NCBI RefSeq assembly: GCF_036227225.1
Contig: NZ_CP109444.1
Span: 1,922,001-1,986,000, forward strand
DNA: 64,000 nt
Direction: 5' to 3'
Source: Streptomyces sp. NBC_01478
Lineage (GTDB): Bacteria > Actinomycetota > Actinomycetes > Streptomycetales > Streptomycetaceae
The translations under genes were made by a program, and so were the position numbers. Shown here piece by piece: positions 61,993 to 64,000 of the stretch. Under the pieces are notes generated by a model. That model had not been told where the DNA came from and searched no databases. It saw nothing but the letters and a program-made list of their open reading frames with translations. Position 1 is the first letter of the stretch; each line of letters starts with the position of its first letter.

Positions 61993-62823
61993 TCAGCGTT
62001 GCTGGTTGGCGACGCCGATGTGGTGCCCGAGACGGTATTCGAAGTCGATGCCGGCCTGTTCGGCGACGGCCTGCGTGCCGGCGGCCCGGGTGAGGAAACC
62101 GGGGAGGGTGAGGGAGCGGGTGAACTCGCCGTACGCGGCGACCAGGTCCGCGTCCGGGGGCAGGGATGCCCGGTTGATCTGGGCTTTGGCCGAGGCGAGT
62201 GAGGTGCGGTCGAAGGAGGCGAGCCGGGCGGCGACGGTGCCGACGAAGGCGTCGAGGTCGCTGTCGGGGAGGGTGCGGGTGACCCAGCCCCAACGCTCGG
62301 CGGTGTCGGCGTCGTAGTCGTCGCTGGTGAGGATGGCTTCCAGGGCGCGGTCGCGTCCGATGGCGCGAGGGAGGCGTTCGGTGCCGCCACCGCCGGGCAG
62401 CAGTCCGCTGCCGACCTCGGGCTGCCCGAAGATCGCCTTCTCACGACTGGCGTAGCGCAGATCGAGGGCGAGGGCGAGCTCGTTCCCGCCGCCGCGGGTG
62501 CGTCCCCGGATGGCCGCGATGGTGATGTACGGCGCCCTGGAGAGTTCCAGGACCAGATTCGTCCATGCCGGCACCGCGTCCGGGTCCTCGGGGGCGGGGA
62601 AGTCGGCGGCGGCGGCCAGGTCGAAGTGGTTGTAGAAGAAGTCGGGGGTGGCGCTGTCGAACAGCACGACCTGGATCTCCGGGTCGGTGGCCAGTTCTTC
62701 GACGATCTCGATGAGGCGCAGGACGGTCTCGCCGGCGATGAGGTTGACGGGCGGGTTGGCGAAGGTGATCTTCGCGATCTGCGGTGAGGTGCGCTCGTAG
62801 TGGATGGTGCTGTGCTCGCTCAT
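61993..62823 (-). CDS. Enoyl-CoA hydratase/isomerase family protein
   Basis: A 276-aa crotonase-fold protein: ITFANPPVNLIAGETV, the oxyanion-hole region AAIRGRTRGGGNELALALDLRYAS, and FGQPEVGSGLLPGGGGTERLPRAIGRDRALE. The glutamate at PEVGSGLLPGGGG is the usual first catalytic acid position; the second is not obvious, so isomerase or other crotonase chemistry is possible. GGAG precedes the ATG. It follows the EthD-like gene in the same direction after 124 nt. Confidence 0.85.
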   Translation of the reverse strand: MSEHSTIHYERTSPQIAKITFANPPVNLIAGETVLRLIEIVEELATDPEIQVVLFDSATPDFFYNHFDLAAAADFPAPEDPDAVPAWTNLVLELSRAPYITIAAIRGRTRGGGNELALALDLRYASREKAIFGQPEVGSGLLPGGGGTERLPRAIGRDRALEAILTSDDYDADTAERWGWVTRTLPDSDLDAFVGTVAARLASFDRTSLASAKAQINRASLPPDADLVAAYGEFTRSLTLPGFLTRAAGTQAVAEQAGIDFEYRLGHHIGVANQQR

Positions 62824-62947
62824 GGCTGGCTCCGGATACGGATTGGGATGCGTGATGGGTGTCAGACGGGGGCGCGAGGAGGGCCGGGAAGCGTGGGGCG
62901 GCTGAACTGCTGAGCAGATCCGGCGGTCCGCTTCTCGCTCGCGCCGC

Positions 62948-63754
62948 TCACTCCTCGTAGTGCGGGAGGATGGCGCCGTTCTTGACGTAGGTGAGCGCGG
63001 CGGTGACGTCGTAGGCGTGGATCGCGGAGACCTGCGGTGCCAGCCGGTTGGACAGGTCCTGGATCACCTGGCCGGTGAAGAAGGCGTTCCGTGCCTCTGT
63101 GTCGGTGAACCCGAGGCTGAGGGAGGCGTGGAAGTGCTGGTCGTGGGGGTTGTCGTGGGCGACGTCCGGCGTGTCCCAGAGCTTTTCGATCCAGGGCAGG
63201 AACGTCTGCGTGCGCAGTTCCTTCAGCACTCCGGTGCCGGCGAGCGCGGGAGTGAGCTGCTCGTTGACGAACTTCCGGAAGGCGCCGGCGCCGACGCCGT
63301 CTCTGCGGCGCAGGTAGACGAGAGCGCGGGCACCGACCGTCTGTCCGGGGCCTGCAACGTCGTACCAGCGGGATGAGTTCGGCGGGCCGGCGTAGAGCAG
63401 GGTGCGGCGGAACACGTTGATCTCGTCGGCGTAGGCCAGCTTCGTCTGCTTGCGCCCCTTCAGGGGTGCGAGCGCCGATTGGAAGGTGACTTCCGCGACG
63501 CCGTCGATCTTCCGGTCCGCGGGGATCGCGGTCTGGACCCCGTCGGTGGCCGGCCACCGGCCCGGGTTGTGCTCGGCGAGGTGGATCTGCCGGTACTCCT
63601 CCAGGCCCGGGGTGGCGGAGATGATCCCGGAGTGCGGGCCCTTCCAGTGGTCCATGCCGGTCTGGCGGGGCTGATCGGTCCGCACCCACAGCAGGATCGA
63701 GGAGGTGAGGTGCTTCGTCACTTCCAGGGGTACGACGGCCGGTGACGTGCTCAT
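62948..63754 (-). CDS. Uncharacterised protein, possible tandem EthD-like alpha/beta-barrel
   Basis: A 268-aa cytoplasmic protein that looks like two ferredoxin-like halves: WKGPHSGIISATPGLEEYRQIHLAEHNPGRW in the first and ALVYLRRRDGVGAGAFRKFVNEQLTPAL with HDQHFHASLSLGFTDTEARNAFF in the second. The paired pattern suggests EthD/dimeric alpha-beta-barrel domains, which bind small hydrophobic compounds, but the assignment is weak. It lies between the hydrolase and the enoyl-CoA hydratase on one strand, so a shared degradative pathway is plausible. Confidence 0.6.
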   Translation of the reverse strand: MSTSPAVVPLEVTKHLTSSILLWVRTDQPRQTGMDHWKGPHSGIISATPGLEEYRQIHLAEHNPGRWPATDGVQTAIPADRKIDGVAEVTFQSALAPLKGRKQTKLAYADEINVFRRTLLYAGPPNSSRWYDVAGPGQTVGARALVYLRRRDGVGAGAFRKFVNEQLTPALAGTGVLKELRTQTFLPWIEKLWDTPDVAHDNPHDQHFHASLSLGFTDTEARNAFFTGQVIQDLSNRLAPQVSAIHAYDVTAALTYVKNGAILPHYEE

Positions 63755-63787
63755 GGTGTTGCCCTTCTCTTCCTGGTCAGGCGGTTG

Positions 63788-64000
63788 TCATCGGGCGAGG
63801 AACTCGACCGCCACGGGGGCGAACTCGTCGTAGTACTGGAAGATGCCGCCGTGCCCGGAGTCGGGGTAGATGATCACCTGGCTGTCCTTGATGCGCCGGT
63901 GCAGGTCCTCCGACAGGACCGACGGCACCATACGGTCGTTGTCGCCGTTGGCGATCAGGGTGGGCTGCGTGATCGACGACAGGTTGTCGGGGGCGGAGCG
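63788..64000 (-). CDS. Alpha/beta hydrolase, C-terminal part (cut by window edge)
   Basis: The last 70 codons of an alpha/beta hydrolase, open to the right edge. The strand with the acid residue reads PTLIANGDNDRMVPSVLSEDLHRRI and the catalytic His lies in VIIYPDSGHGGIFQYYDEFAPVAVEFLAR, followed by TGA. This is the typical end of the haloperoxidase/esterase-like group. First visible gene of the leftward cluster, 33 nt before the EthD-like gene. Confidence 0.85.
   Translation of the reverse strand, partial: RSAPDNLSSITQPTLIANGDNDRMVPSVLSEDLHRRIKDSQVIIYPDSGHGGIFQYYDEFAPVAVEFLAR

Overview
The window is chromosomal DNA of a high-GC actinobacterium, almost certainly a Streptomyces. The evidence is the strong G/C bias at third codon positions, GTG and TTG starts, a conservon (cvnABCD), DUF5709 and DUF6397 family proteins, a Rox-type rifampin monooxygenase preceded by a rifamycin-associated element, and a TTA (bldA-type) codon in one secreted enzyme. 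I saw no rRNA, tRNA, CRISPR array, complete insertion sequence or prophage.

Left part (1-24.4 kb). A truncated secreted GH89 glycosidase converges on a YjbQ protein. A sulfonate-sulfur operon follows: a leaderless cysteine-ending leader peptide, ssuC, ssuB, ssuA and a ssuD broken by an in-frame amber codon, then a flavin monooxygenase. Next come mltG, a MarR-controlled ABC exporter, an HD protein opposite a GlxA-type regulator, a TetR/SDR pair, a dicarboxylate symporter, an operon for a secreted L,D-transpeptidase-like lipoprotein and a PNGase A-like amidase, and a heterodimeric ABC exporter whose two ATPase halves have lost complementary motifs. DUF5709 and zinc-free ribosomal protein L31 close this part.

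Middle (24.4-44.9 kb). Here lie a YdjM-like membrane protein, an Mtr4/Ski2-like DUF3516 helicase with tesB, and DUF6397. A complete conservon is flanked by an extra Roadblock protein and an MHYT membrane sensor. Several small or unknown proteins, a fatty acid desaturase and rox follow. The rox control region holds an exact 19-bp RAE, promoter-like boxes facing both ways and a hairpin with a T6 tract facing the desaturase. An Eis-like acetyltransferase runs tail to tail into rox. A secreted phytase-like protein and an LPT-repeat membrane protein end this part.

Right part (45-64 kb). Xylose catabolism (xylA divergent from xylB, then a ROK repressor) is followed by an amide/aldehyde block: APC permease, acetamidase/formamidase, Tat-exported amidase, GAF-winged-helix regulator and aldehyde dehydrogenase. 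From about 55.7 kb the DNA looks rearranged. It holds remnants of a DNA ligase, of an SDR tail and of a Cys-rich protein, an orphan MerR-type operator, two TetR regulators, two SDRs with long palindromic operators, and a leftward enoyl-CoA hydratase / EthD-like / hydrolase run cut by the window edge.

Most regulation visible here is local: divergent pairs with a palindromic operator between them (MarR/ABC, TetR/SDR twice), attenuation-type control of sulfur uptake, and the RAE for rifamycin response. All functions are read from sequence motifs and remembered family features; no database search was run.
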